64,000 nt of DNA from Ascidia mentula (lineage: Eukaryota > Chordata > Ascidiacea > Phlebobranchia > Ascidiidae). The notes beneath the pieces were generated by a model. It was not told the DNA's origin, ran no database searches, and worked only from the letters and a program-made list of their open reading frames with translations. This document shows, piece after piece, positions 14,001 to 26,300 of this stretch; position 1 is the first letter of the stretch, and each line of letters opens with the position of its first letter. Both the position numbers and the translations under genes were made by a program. Location of the stretch: NCBI GenBank assembly GCA_947561715.1, contig OX387201.1, forward strand, positions 439,001-503,000, given 5' to 3'.

Positions 14001-15284
14001 GCAGTCGTTCCTTCCATCGCATTGCCAATATTTATTGATGCAAACCCTCCCTGACGTACAGTTATTAGTTTTGTAACATGAACACTCAAACTCATGCGCT
14101 GGACATGTGCAGTTAACCTCATCACTCGAATCTCCGCAGTCATTCACCCCATCGCATTGCCAAGATTTACTGATGCAACCCCACACTGACGCACAGTTGT
14201 TAGTTTTGTAACATGAACACTCAAACTTATCCGCTGGACATGTGCAGTTAACCTCATCGCTCCAATCTCCACAGGCGTTATATCCATCGCATTGCTCATA
14301 CTTGCTGATGCAACCCCACTCGAACGTACAGTTATTAGTTTTGTGACATGAACACTCAAACTCATCCGCTGGACATGTGCAGTTAACCTCATCGCTCCAA
14401 TCTCCACAGGCGTTATATCCATCGCATTGCTCATACTTGCTGATGCAACCCCACTCGAACGTACAGTTATTAGTTTTGTAACATGAACACTCAAACTTAT
14501 CTGCTGAACATGTGCAGTTAACTTCATCGCTCCAATCTCCACAGTTGTTATATCCATCGCATTGCCAAGATTTACTGATGCAACCACCCAACCATGACGC
14601 ACAGTTATTAGTTTTGTAACATGGACATTCAAACTTATCCGCTGGGCATGTGCAGTTAACCTCGTCACTACCATCTACGCAGTGATTCCATCCATCGCAT
14701 TGCTCAGATTGGCTGAAGCATGTTATACGGAGGCAGCTATTAGTGCTGTGACACATACATGCAGATTGACCCGTTGGACATACACAGTTAAATTCATCAC
14801 TTCCGTCAGGACAATGTACAGTTCCATCGCATCGTAAATATGCAGATACACATGCTCCAGGACATGTTGTGTGAAAACAATCGCACTTGAAACTACCACC
14901 AGGGCAACTATCAATGAACACATCACTCCAATCTCCACAGCTGTTGTGGTTATCGCCTACATACCCCATCCCAATACATCCTCTTTGATTCGATCCACAT
15001 TTACCGATTTTGTGGCAAGCACATTCGAACATGAACGAGGGACAAGTGCAGTTGGGATCAAGATACGGAGCTTCACAAACCGGTAGATTTTCATCTCCTG
15101 TTACGAGACACAAGCTTAATTTCAGACAAATGGGTTAAGGTGTGATCAAAAATTATAATCAGGAGGTTACACTGTTAATTTCACACTTACTTGTGATGGG
15201 AAGAGGAGCCAGACTTGTGTCCTCAGCCGGACATTCACCTTCCGCCCATCCGATCAACACAAATATCAGCAATAACTTCATCAT
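11070..15284 (-). CDS. LDLa-repeat class A GPCR, receptor 1 (no LRRs)
   Basis: Two coding exons: 15191-15284 (start MMKLLLIFVLIGWAEG, a signal peptide) and 15097-11070; together about 1373 aa. The ectodomain (residues about 35-1015) is a chain of roughly 18-20 LDLa modules with CDG..DC.DGSDE calcium-binding motifs; modules 4-10 are nearly identical 45-residue units. No leucine-rich repeats are visible. The seven-helix domain starts near residue 1017 (NPVYRGIFWVTG), with CWIP in helix 6 and NPLLY in helix 7. The DRY site reads FRL: arginine kept, acid and tyrosine lost. Likely a plasma-membrane receptor for an extracellular ligand, related to the relaxin-receptor/GRL101 group, but the ligand is unknown. 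The near-absence of introns contrasts with its neighbour at 23311-30835. Confidence 0.9.
13696..14644 (-). repeat. 135-bp in-frame tandem repeat coding for LDLa modules
   Basis: The motif GGACATGTGCAG recurs (with small changes) at 13696, 13831, 13966, 14101, 14236, 14371, 14506 and 14644, a strict 135-bp step except the last, which is 138 bp. Each unit is one 45-residue module with eight cysteines in the order C-x6-C-x-C-x5-C-x5-C-x6-C-x5-C-x8-C. Units 270 bp apart can be closer to each other than adjacent units (for example those beginning at 13831 and 14101), which gives a two-module higher-order period. Neighbouring units near 14236-14506 are also almost identical. Confidence 0.88.
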
Positions 15285-16020
15285 TGTTTACGATTTTCTT
15301 TATTAGGCTGAAAATGTTAAATTTTGTAACATTTTTATGGCCAAAAAAACCTTCTATAACCGAAATACTTCTTACATTAGTTCGTGATATGTGACAAAAA
15401 ATCGTACAAGTTCGTCTAATAACAGCTAACTACAGATAAAAAAAATCCAAATAGAAAAACAATCCAAACCAACGCGCGCCCTCTACACGAATTACAAAAC
15501 AACTTCACGGGTGGTGTGAGTTCTCCAATAACCTGAACCCTGCCATGTGTGAAAAAGTGACAATGTTTTAAACCCGGCAAAAATCTAATACCTTGGTAAC
15601 ATAGAGATACGATGGTTGAGTCAAATGTTGCAAAAACCATGTGCTTTTGCATGATATCAAATATGTCACTAAGCTTTGAACATTGCGCTAAAACCGACTT
15701 AAATCCTCTGCTGATCAATTAAAACCGAAATGTCACTGCTTATCGCGATCTAATGTGTTGTAAAAACGACGGCTACTCGTTTCTTATAGGTGTGATCCAA
15801 TGGGAAGTGGCTCCTTTTTTCCCGCGTCACAAAGTAAATGACAGAGGTTGGCGATCCATAGCTTAGAAAAGAGATTGATGTGTTTCACTATGACTGAATG
15901 CTGGTTATTAAACTATAAAGTTGATCTTTGAGTTGACGTAAGTTATATTGCACAACTTAAACTATTACATGCTTGTAGGCTAAATTAAAAGAATTAAAAG
16001 AATTTACATAATGGTGAAAT
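15285..16020. other. Upstream region of receptor 1
   Basis: Probable promoter and 5' UTR of receptor 1. A short stretch near 15510-15550 resembles the part of the 1.37-kb array unit containing CCAATAACCTGAACCC, and 15830-15850 resembles another part, so a decayed array fragment may lie here. No gene is supported. Confidence 0.4.
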
Positions 16021-19000
16021 GGCACGGGCATCGGTAAAATCATATTCTGATTTAGAATCGTCCTCAGTCGAATCGGAAAGTGATGAAGTGACTTTAATCA
16101 CACTAAGTCGCCATTTTGTTTCCTTCCATAAATAAGTTCGCATAACTTTCCTGACATTGGTAAAATAAAAGCATTCAATTCCTCAACCCTCAAAATTTCG
16201 TCACCAAGCACGGAGACACCAGCACCGGCATCATTTTATTACTAGAGAGATTTTCTGTGACCCAATACCTTAACAGGATGAGTTTGAATGACGCAGAATC
16301 GTCATAGTTATCACACATATTCCCGCTACAACCCTTAACTGTTGTTCTTGGCTAACTGACCTTTGACCTTTAAACACATTTCCTTCTAAACTTAACGCCA
16401 AAATATTGTAGTTTGCGTTTAATATTTTATAAATATTTTCCAGCGTCGTGTTTGTTAATGCGTGAAGAAACTCTTCGTGCAAAATATGCAAAATATTTGT
16501 AACAAATTTTCTTTTACTGGGTACATGGATCGGAAAAGACCTCCAAGTGTGCCTTTAATCACACAAAGTCGCCATTTTGTTTCCTTGCATGAATCCTTTT
16601 TCAGTATCATTAGTGTTTTAGCGCCTGCAAATCCTAATTGTGTGTTGTTTTAATCGTTCAAATTTAATGAATGCCCTTCCTAATTAAGCAAAAAGCAAAT
16701 GTAGTTTGGATGAAATTTTGATGATAAAGTTGTATAAGGTGTTTGTTGCAAACTAACACGGTTTTAATTGGTATGTCGGCCATGTTTTAACATGAAGTTG
16801 AGTCATGTTTCCAGTTTAAAAGTATTCACATCTATAAAACGAACAGTGTTTCTGAAATTACTAAAGTTTTATGAAAGGAAGTGAATTCAATCCAAAGTAA
16901 GCGAATATAAGAACTCACATATCTGTCATCAAAACACGTGACAAAACTATCCTACGACAATGTTTCGTAAACATTGTTCTTTGTTTCGTAACAATAGCAA
17001 GTAATTTTTTATGGCGTTGCAATAATTCTGAATCAAAACATGAACAGAAAACAAAACAGTTTAACATATCGTGTGAGATTCCAATAACCTGAACCCACAC
17101 GGTCTTAGTAGGAAGTGACGCTGTTTTATTACGAGAAGATGTTGGATAATATTCGCGTTGTATCTCTTTTTCATGTAAATCGTTCTGTTCTTTCTCATTC
17201 CCACGTCATAAACGAAATAACGTAGTATTAAAACGGCACGGGCATCGGTAAAACCATATTCTGATGTAGAATCGTACTCAGTCGAACCAGGAAGTGATGA
17301 ATTGCAACAAAAACGTCAACTCGGTTTATCCAATTCTGACTATAAGTCAATTGTAATAAGCGATATGTCTATATGAAGCTACACAATTCCATGTATAAAG
17401 CAACCTTCACGAACTCAAATGCCTTCATCAAAAATTCAAATGATTCATTGACGTCATACTGACGTACCTGTATTTTTAATATTGCATATTAATAAAAAGT
17501 TAAGTTGTGGGCGAATCACTAATTTCCTGCCATTGGTAAAATACCCAATAGTCAATTCCTTAACCCTCAAAATTTCGACACCATGCACGCAAACACCAGC
17601 ACCGCCTTCATTTTATTACTAGAGAGATTTTCTATGACCCAATACCTTAACAGGATGAGTTTAAATGACGCAGAATCGCCGTAGTTATCACACACATTCC
17701 CGCTACAACCCTTAACTGTTGTTCTTAGTTAACTGAACTTTGACCTTTAAATACTCATCCTTCTTAACTTACCGCCAAAATATTCTAGTTTGCGTTTTAT
17801 ATTTTGTAAGTATGTTCCTGCGTCGTGTTTGTTGGTGCGTGAAGAAACTCTTCGTGCAAAATATGCAAAATATTTGTGGAAAGTTTGATTTTACTGGTTA
17901 CATGTATCGGAAAAGACCTCCAAGTGTGCCTTTAATCACACAAAGTCGCCATTTTGTTTCCTTGCATAAATCCTTCTTCTGTATCATTAGTGTTTTAGCG
18001 CCAGCATATTCTAATTGTGTGTTGTTTTAGTTGTTCAAATTTTATAAACGCCTTTCCTAATTAAACGAAAGGCAAATGTGATTTAAATGAAATTTTGATG
18101 ATAAAGTTGTATAAGGTGTTTGTTGGAAAGTAACTCGGTTTTAATTGATATGTCGGCCATGTTTTAACATAAAGTTGGTTGATGTTTCCAGTTTAAAAGT
18201 ATTCACATCTATAAAACGAACAGTGTTTCTAAAATTACTAAAGTTTTGTGAAAGGAAGTGAATTTAATCCAAAGTAAGCGAATATAAGAACTCACATATC
18301 TGTCATAAAAACACGTGATAAAACTATCTCGCGACAATGTTTCGCAACAGTTGTTCTTTGTTTCGTAACAATAGCAACTAATTTTTTATGGTGTTGCAAT
18401 AATTCTGAATCAAAACATGAACAGAAAACAAAACAGCTGAACATATCGTGTGAGATTCCAATAACCTGAACCCACACGGTCTCAGTAGGAAGTGGCGCTG
18501 TTTTATTAGAAGAAGATGATGGATAATATTCGCGTTGTATCTCCTTTTCATGTAATTCGTTCTGTTCTTTCTCATTCACACGTCACAAAGGAAATGACGT
18601 AGTATTAAAATGGCACGGGCATCGGTAAAATCATATTCTGATGTAGAATCGTACTCAGTCGAACCGGGAAGTGATGAATTGCAACAAAAACGTCAACTCG
18701 GTTCATCCAATTCTGACTAAACTAATTGTAATAAGCGTTATGTTTATATGAAGCCACACAATTCCATGTATAAAACAACCTTAACGAACTCAAATGCCTT
18801 CATCAAAAATTCCAATGATTCATTGACGTCATACTGACGCACCTGTATTTTTAATATTGCATATGAATAAAAATTATGTTGTAACCACTAATTTCCTGAC
18901 ATTGGTAAAATACAAAATATTCGATTCCTTAACCCTCAAAATTTCGTCACCATGCACGGAAACACCAGCACCGGCATCATTTTGTTACTAGGGAGATTTT

Positions 19001-20230
19001 TTATGACACAAACCTTAACAAAATGAGTTCAAATGACGCAGAATCGTCGTAGTTATCACACATATTCCCGCTACAACCCTTAACTGATGTTCTAAGCTAA
19101 CTGACCTTTGACCTTTAAATACTCATCCTTCTTAACTTACCGCCAAAATATTCTAGTTTGCGTTTTATATTTTGTAAGTATTTTCCTGCGTCGTGTGTGT
19201 TGATGCCTGAAGAAACTCTTCGTGCAAAATATGCAAAATATTTGTAGAAAGTTTGATTTTACTGGGTACATGTATCGGAAAAGACCTACAAGTGTGCGTT
19301 TAATCACACAAAGTCGCCATTTTGTTTCCTTGCATAAATCCTTTTTCTGTATCATTAGTGTTTTAGCGCCTGCATATTCTTATTGTGTGTTGTTTTAATT
19401 GTTTAAATTTTATAAACGCCCTTCCTAATTAAGCGAAAGGCAAATGTGATTTAAATGAAATTTTGATGATAAAGTTGTATAAGGTGTTTGTTGGAAAGTA
19501 ACTCGGTTTTAATTGGTATGTCGGCCATGTTTTAACATAAAGTTAAGTCATGTTTCCAGTTTAAAAGTATCCACATCTATAAAACGGACAGTGTTTCTGA
19601 AATTACTTAAGTTTTGTGAAAGGAAGTGAATTCAATCCAAAGTAAGCGAATATACGAACTCACATATCTGTCATAAAAACACGTGACAAAACTATCTCGC
19701 GACGCTGTTTCGCAAAAGTTGTTCTTTGTTTCGTAACAATAGCGAGTAATTTTTTATGGTGTTGCAATAATTCTGAATCAAAACATGAACAGAAAACAAA
19801 ACAGTTTAACATATCGTTTGAGATTCCAATTACCTGAACCCACACGGTCTTAGTAGGAAGTGGCGCTGTTTTATCACAAGAAGATGATGGATAATATTCG
19901 CGTTGTATCTCTTTTTCATGTAAATCGTTCTGTTCTTTCTCATTCACACGTCATAAACGAAATGACGTAGTAGCAAAATGGCACGAGCATCGGTAAAATA
20001 ATATTCTGATGTAGAATCGTCCTCAGTCGAACCGGGAAGTGATGAATTGCAACAAAAACGTCAACTCGGTTCATTCAATTCTGACTAAAAGTCAATTGTA
20101 ATAAGCGATATGTCTATATGAAGCCACACAATTCCATGTATAAAGCAACCATCAAGAACTCAAATGCCTTCATCAAAAATTCCAATGATACGTTGACGCC
20201 ATACTGACGTAGTTGTTTTTTTAATATTGC
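16021..20230. repeat. Tandem array of a ~1.37-kb unit
   Basis: Using GGCACGGGCATCGGTAAAA as the anchor, unit starts fall at 16021, 17235, 18612 and 19980 (the last with one change). Spacings are 1214, 1377 and 1368 bp; the first unit lacks a block of about 160 bp after a rearranged junction, and the fourth is cut off near 20230. The units are near-identical by eye along their whole length, including stretches that are not open frames. No transposase, rRNA or tRNA signature is present. The array sits exactly between the two LDLa receptor genes. Confidence 0.9.
19660..19947 (-). CDS. Exon-like open frame repeated in each array unit
   Basis: A minus-strand frame of about 95 codons is open here and at 18292-18579. 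The matching frame in unit 1 (about 16915-17200) is also open, but its GTG codon has become GGG. The frame starts without an ATG and ends at a GTGAGT donor-like site that is kept in all three copies, which suits an internal exon better than a whole gene. Units 2 and 3 differ at about 11 of 95 residues, so constraint is not obvious. A second donor-like site (GGCG followed by GTAAGT, near 19140 and its equivalent in unit 2) hints at another exon. No domain recognised. Confidence 0.25.
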   Translation of the reverse strand: MNEKEQNDLHEKEIQREYYPSSSCDKTAPLPTKTVWVQVIGISNDMLNCFVFCSCFDSELLQHHKKLLAIVTKQRTTFAKQRREIVLSRVFMTDM

Positions 20231-22250
20231 ATATGAACAAAAAAAGGAAGTACAATTTTTGTAATAAATGTGCAAACCAAATTATATGTTATTCGTTTTG
20301 GTCTTGAAGTAAAAAATATGTAAACAATCATTAGAGTTATTTGATGACGCCAATGTAAAAGATGTCTATGTGCCAGCCATAACCCAGTATTAAAGAACAA
20401 ATCTTTCCTTGTTCTATATATTATCCGCTAATATTAACACGCCAATTCAATATCGCCTTGGCAACTGTTGGGTTTTGTATAATTTCTAGTGCACATTGAT
20501 TATGAAGAAAAAGCAAAGAAATAATTTCTGCAATAACAATACAAGTACATCTAATTCCAATACTCCTTCATGAGTACGAAGCAAAGTAGGCGTTTATACA
20601 AATATGGCATTTGCAGAAGAAAAGGCGTTCTCCACCACATACACTATTGGGATTCAGACGCTGCAACAATATTACTTTTTCTCGTCTCAATTAACACAAA
20701 AATCGTTTCAGTACAAAGGCACAACAACAAAATAGCAAATAATTTGCCAATGCGCTCTTCTTATTGTAACATAGAAAGTGTTTTCCTTTTTGAAACCAAA
20801 AAATACCGAAAACATTCAAAACGCATCATATACAACAATACAACATATCATGAACCATGGATGGAGTGTACATAGGTTTCCCACTTCACGATATTGTAAG
20901 ATGGACATCATTAAAAGTTAAAAAAGGCGATTAGAATTCTGATACATAAAAAGTTTAATTAGGAGCAAATCCTTGCAACCTTTAAGCCTTTCATGTTGCT
21001 GCATTGTTTGTCAATCTGTATACGACCATTGTATTGTCCGTGTTCACTTTGCTGGTATCGGTTCTTGGTGTTGTTTCTTTGAGCTGGACGTCGTTAACGA
21101 GCTTGAAATCACTTTAGGGTTATCGTTATTGAACGTATATAGCGGAGTTGTCAATTTATCACCCAAGCTGATGACTACACTGGATCAGTGAACCAAGCCA
21201 CCCTGGTAGGCTGTCGATGCCGTATCTACAGTTGCTTAGTAAAACTTTTAAGTCAATCTTTCAGGCAACTCTTTTAAAGATGTGTTGGCATTTATCATCA
21301 AAGTTGACATTCCGGGCTGTTAGAGATCTGTCATAACATTATGAAAAGGAAATTCCCAAACAATTCTTGCTTAAAAGAGTCCAGGTTTACTCCATTGGAG
21401 TTTACTTTCATGGGACCGCGTGTTTACTTAAATAAACCTTAAACCATCCACAAGACTTTGGTTTGAAGTAACCTTTCGGATGCTTAATTTCTTCGTTTGC
21501 AACAAAGTCCAATGTGGAGGCGCTTAAGATTTTTTCAGAATTTTATTTTCAATCAGCTGCTGCGCTCACAACCACGTGACACTTAGTTGTTACGCATGAC
21601 GTCCTCCGACTGGATTTAAGAATCATACAAATTACAAAATATTTGATATCGATTCTTTCGTTGTTAACATTAGATAAACCAATTTTTTGGTAATGGTCTT
21701 TGCTTATTTTGCATTCTCTAAACAGTTTCAACAAGTAGAGAAATCCTCAACCGTAATAATTGTGTGACGTAATAAAGGCGTTTGTCAAAATAGAATTACA
21801 CTGACAGTAAGTGTTGGTCCAGTAAAGGTAGCAGCAATTAACATAGTTTCTTAGCTTTGCAGTAACTTTGTAACAGTTTAACAACCACTGTAAGTAAGTG
21901 AGGTATTTCATGTGTGCTCAGTTCCTAAACAAGTTTGAAGGTTTGGAATGCCTTTGGAAAAACAACCAGCGTGGCGCTGACGCTGATTGCAAGCTGTGAG
22001 AAGGCTGCAGAGGTAAGAAATGATCACCTTGTTTTGAGTCAAGACTTTAGCCTAGTTGTGAGAAATGCATTGTAACACTATATAACAAATTTGCTTTTAA
22101 AAATGAATATTTGGCATGATTATTAGTGCAATTTTACGTTCAAATTGGTCTTTTTAATTGATATTTTTACATTCGCTTTATCATAGTATTATAGTTGAAT
22201 TTCATATTACAAAAACAGTGAACAGAAGGCTTTTTTGTGTTTGTTTAAAC
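20231..22250. other. Spacer between array and hAT-type element
   Basis: No gene supported. A 101-codon plus-strand frame at 20570-20875 has no splice context, homologue or coding signature that I can see. One copy of a 60-bp dispersed repeat lies at 21181-21225. Confidence 0.35.
21181..21225 (+). repeat. 60-bp dispersed repeat, copy 1
   Basis: Begins GGATCAGTGAACCAAGCC and contains GGTAGGCTGTCGAT. It aligns with 24256-24315 on the same strand and with 36341-36401 on the opposite strand. No coding content. Confidence 0.5.
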
Positions 22251-22922
22251 CAGGGGTGCACAACCTTTTTACTATTGCCGGCCGCAACACACACACCACT
22301 GTGTGCTAACGGCCGCCTCTGAATATACTGATTTTCCAACGATATACTCCTGATAATTACGACAAGTTGACGTGAGCATTATTAGAAAGGAATGGAAATG
22401 ATTCCATACCTGAAAAATGTACACTATTTATTATTTACATTTGCCAAATTACGTACATTACAATGTAATGAAATGTCGAATTATTCATTGGCTGCCTTGT
22501 TCTTGCACTCTAGGTTCACGTCTCCATCATAAAATAATCCACTTCCAATTTGGGATTAAACGCCCTTTTCTCTTGTTTTAACAACCTTTTGCTTTTCAGC
22601 GACATGGCTGAGTGATTCCACTGTTTAGCTTTTCGACAACTGTACATGCTTACATGGCAATTCACCGATATGCTATTAATGTTTTATGACGTCACCATCC
22701 GTATTGTTGCGCTTTGTCTCGGTTGCGGTGGCTGCACCAGTTACTACTCGCTACAGCGAACGAATGTGTATAACGCGGAAATGGAAATGGGCCTAATTAA
22801 AAGCTTAACTCTTGCGACCGCTTTAAAAACAAGTTCAGAAGCAACGACGGCCGCCAATGCATATATTTTGATATAAACGTGCACGGCCGCAAAAAATAGC
22901 GTCCGCAGGTTGTGCACCGCTG
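22251..22922. mobile_element. Non-autonomous hAT-type DNA transposon
   Basis: The 672-bp element has terminal inverted repeats: CAGGGGTGCACAACC at the left and GGTTGTGCACCGCTG at the right, one mismatch apart. It is flanked by a perfect 8-bp target duplication, GTTTAAAC, at 22243-22250 and 22923-22930. Eight-bp duplications and CAGGGGTG-type ends are typical of the hAT superfamily. The inside carries no transposase frame, so it must have been moved by an enzyme encoded elsewhere. Intact ends and duplication suggest a fairly recent insertion. Confidence 0.88.
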
Positions 22923-22930
22923 GTTTAAAC

Positions 22931-23310
22931 AGTTTTCTAAACACAGCAATTTTATAATTATCCTTATGCCAACTGGGTTGGTCTGTTCAGTGGAGCTGTT
23001 TTTAAGTAACTAAACACCTTTTTAAAAACAAATCATACTTTTTGAAACGTTTTTATGTTTAACAGCAAAGATCCGATTAATACATTACTTTAATGTAAAA
23101 CGCGGACAAATGTACGTACATAAATACAGAAGTATTCCATGCAATTGCATTGTAAGCCCACTTCACACTTTATTCTTGGCAATCTCAGCACTGGTACTTT
23201 GAACATAAAGTTCACTGGCATCGCAGCCAAGGCCGTGCCTTAAATATACTGACGGAAAACTAGCATTGAACAATTCATGCATTTGTGTTGTAAGTTACAT
23301 CTTGGTGTGG
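22931..23310. other. 3' flank of receptor 2
   Basis: AT-rich sequence downstream (minus sense) of the receptor 2 stop codon, presumably its 3' UTR. Nothing else is seen. Confidence 0.35.
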
Positions 23311-26300
23311 TTAAAGTGTGGTTGTCTTTTTAATCAGAGCTTCCATTGTGGCTGCTGGTTGCTGATTGGTTGCTACGATGTGACGTGTCTGCACGTGACT
23401 CGTCTCGATTTCTGACATTTGGGTTCGCATTGCTGTTGTCTCGTGGTTGTCACGACCACGTGGTGTGACCAAAGTCAATAATCTTTCCCGGAACGATCCG
23501 CTAGATGGAGCTGGCGAGGAAACTTGCGGTGTTGAGTTGTTTATCTGCTCCGGTTTCAACGAGGCGCGCCGCAGGTTCGACAAACTGTTTGATTTTTCAC
23601 TTGTGAAAGGGAAGGACGCCTTTCTTCTTCTTATCGAACCAGTGATCACGAATCGAGCTCTTTGCACAATAGCACGTGACACTGTCTGTACGACGTCAGA
23701 ATATAAGACTGGATTCAAGGCGCTGTTGAGCGGCAGGAGAATAGCTGCGGTTAGGGAGTAAACAACCGGCGGAATTTGGATCCCCGCGATCCCGCAGAAA
23801 GAGAGAATGCATACCGGGACCCAGCAGATGAAGTCGGTGAGAATGAGGCGGAAAATCCGTTTATGCATTTCGCCAACTCGTTTCGCCGACGCCGTTTTTT
23901 TCCGCTTGTGGCCTTCGCTTGCTTCGTTCCCTGCGGAATCACTGTTTTTGGGACCCGAGGACTTGCGCCATACACATACGTAGGCAATAGCAATGTAGGC
24001 GAATGCGACAAAGTTGAAAGCCATAAGCACCAAGGTATAGATAGTGCCCCCTGTCGAGTTTGTGTGGAAAAAACTAGGTAGACAGACGCCGTGCGCTCCG
24101 TAATAGCCGATCGTCTTGTTGGTCAACAACCCTGGCACCAAATGTTCGGACGCTTCGCGGAGTTGGTGCCAACTTGAGTCAGCTCCGGTGTCGTTACAAA
24201 TCTGTTGCGAAATAGTAAATGCAATGTATGTACTTGTTAGCAGAATATTAAACTAATTTGGATTAGTTCGAACCAAGGTCGCCTGGCAGGTTGTTCATTG
24301 CGCACGGTATCACTATGTGTATTTCTACATGAAGTGTTGAATTTACATAGAAATATATACAATGTATATAAAGGGTTAAACCAGTGCGAAACTATTTCAG
24401 GAACTTGTTTAAGGCGACCTGAGTTTGCGTTTGGTCGTTTTCCTGTATATATGTATAATCATAACACAATACCATAGAAACAAAATGATACCTTTTCGTT
24501 TGTCCCGTTCTTTACAACAAGCAAACAAGCTTTCCGCACAAATTCCCCAAGTTGACTTTTTGTCACGGAGAGATCAGGAAAATAAAGCGCACCCTGGTGG
24601 CGATCTTTGTTTGAAATGATCGATGACGTCACAAAGGCGTCTTCTAACATCAAAGTTATGGGAAGAATTCCCCACAGGGTCGCCACGGCCCACGTGATTG
24701 CAATCCAACCAATCACGACTTTGATGCGGATTTTCATCACGCTCCATGGCTTGATAACAGCGTAAAGTCTGTACGTCGTCAATATAACCATCATTCCGAT
24801 CTACACAGAAGCAGAAAGTGTTAATTTATCACATTTACATTAAAACGTAACTTTTTCGCTGACCGAAGCTTGGCATGACGTCAGAACAAGAACACCCAAG
24901 TTGTTGCACTGGTCGCTGCTCCGCCACGCCAACTGGTGGACGCAGTAGAAGCGAGATAATCCTTGGGATTTTACCGCAATGAGAAGCTGCGTGGAAAAAA
25001 GCGTTGGAACTTGTGTTATTGAATATACCTGTCGTGCTAGTGAGTCCAACTCGTCGTAGTCGGCCTAACTTTTGTGCTAATAACCCAAGCGTTTTGAACT
25101 GATTTAAAGCTACTCCCGAGCTGAAAACAAGAAAAATTACCAAGTAAAATCCAGTGAGCAAGTCGGCGACTGCTAAGTTTAACACCAAAATATCGTTGCT
25201 CTTGGCCAGGGAGCTCATCGGTCTAACAGGGGATGATTCAGATTGTCCTAGAAAACATAGTAAGTTTAATTTATAATAATTTTGCGCCTTTAAGTGGACT
25301 TCCATTTAAAATACGTTGGAACCCTTTGCAGTGAGGATGTGCTTTGTAGATGGGATTGTTTATTATATGGTTTCTTGTTATTCGGATAAATTTTGATTTT
25401 AAAGTTTTATTGTAAACTATGGATGTTGGTATGACGAAGACTTGTAGCATATCAAAGCCAATATCACAAACGAACGTTACGTATCCAAATTTTTTGTAAG
25501 GTTTGAGATGATAATAAATTTTAGTCACACCTCTGACCCCTGAACAACATTTCTTGGCTTCGCTTCCAAACATTGACTTAAAAACTCTACGAGCACTTGA
25601 AACAATCACGCAGAGGTTTCCGACGATAGCGACGAGAGCCATCAACAGCATCCAGATCTTTAACGGTTTGTGTTTGATCATTTGATCTCTAGAAGAAAGC
25701 GGATCGTCCGTAAATTCATCATCGTTTGGGCATTCGTCGCTTCGATCTGTGCAGTCCGGTAAGCCATCCAAAACTTGGTTCCTGGGCAAGAAGTGTATCA
25801 GAGGTTTGCGCCAACTTTCCCATGAACAAAAGGATTCATAAACACTCACAAATTGACGAAATAAGGAGGTAATTTATCACGACAGTAAAAGTGGTTGGAG
25901 CAGTTTTTTTCGTCAGTCCAATGAACGCAGTCCGCGAAACCGTCACACACTTGATTCTGTCGGATGCTCAACAGCTTCCGTCTGTCCTGGAAAAATCAAC
26001 ATTCTAATTTACATCTTTTGCCACCATCGGCATTTATCTGGATTTTTTCAGTAGTACCGATGACGAAGCAATGACGTCACAATAGAAGCGCATGTGGTGA
26101 CAATATTTCTCGTCAATTCCATCTTGGCAGTCTGGCATACCATCGCAAATATATTTGGGTGGCAGAGGTTTTGTGTCATTGTCACACCTGAAAGACATAA
26201 GTGTTTTTAGTTCATAAAGTTTTTCCAAACACGCTTCAATTGTCGTGAGGTGCAGACAGTTGGCCACTGTTTCCACTACGTGACGTCATATCAGCGCAAC

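Noticed and set aside
14144-14674. 176-codon minus-strand frame
   Set aside because: It is a shifted-frame shadow of the repeated LDLa coding sequence and has the same 45-residue periodicity.
20570-20875. 101-codon plus-strand frame
   Set aside because: No splice context, homologue or compositional support.
22646-22876. 76-codon frame inside the hAT-type element
   Set aside because: No transposase motif; lies wholly within a non-coding element.
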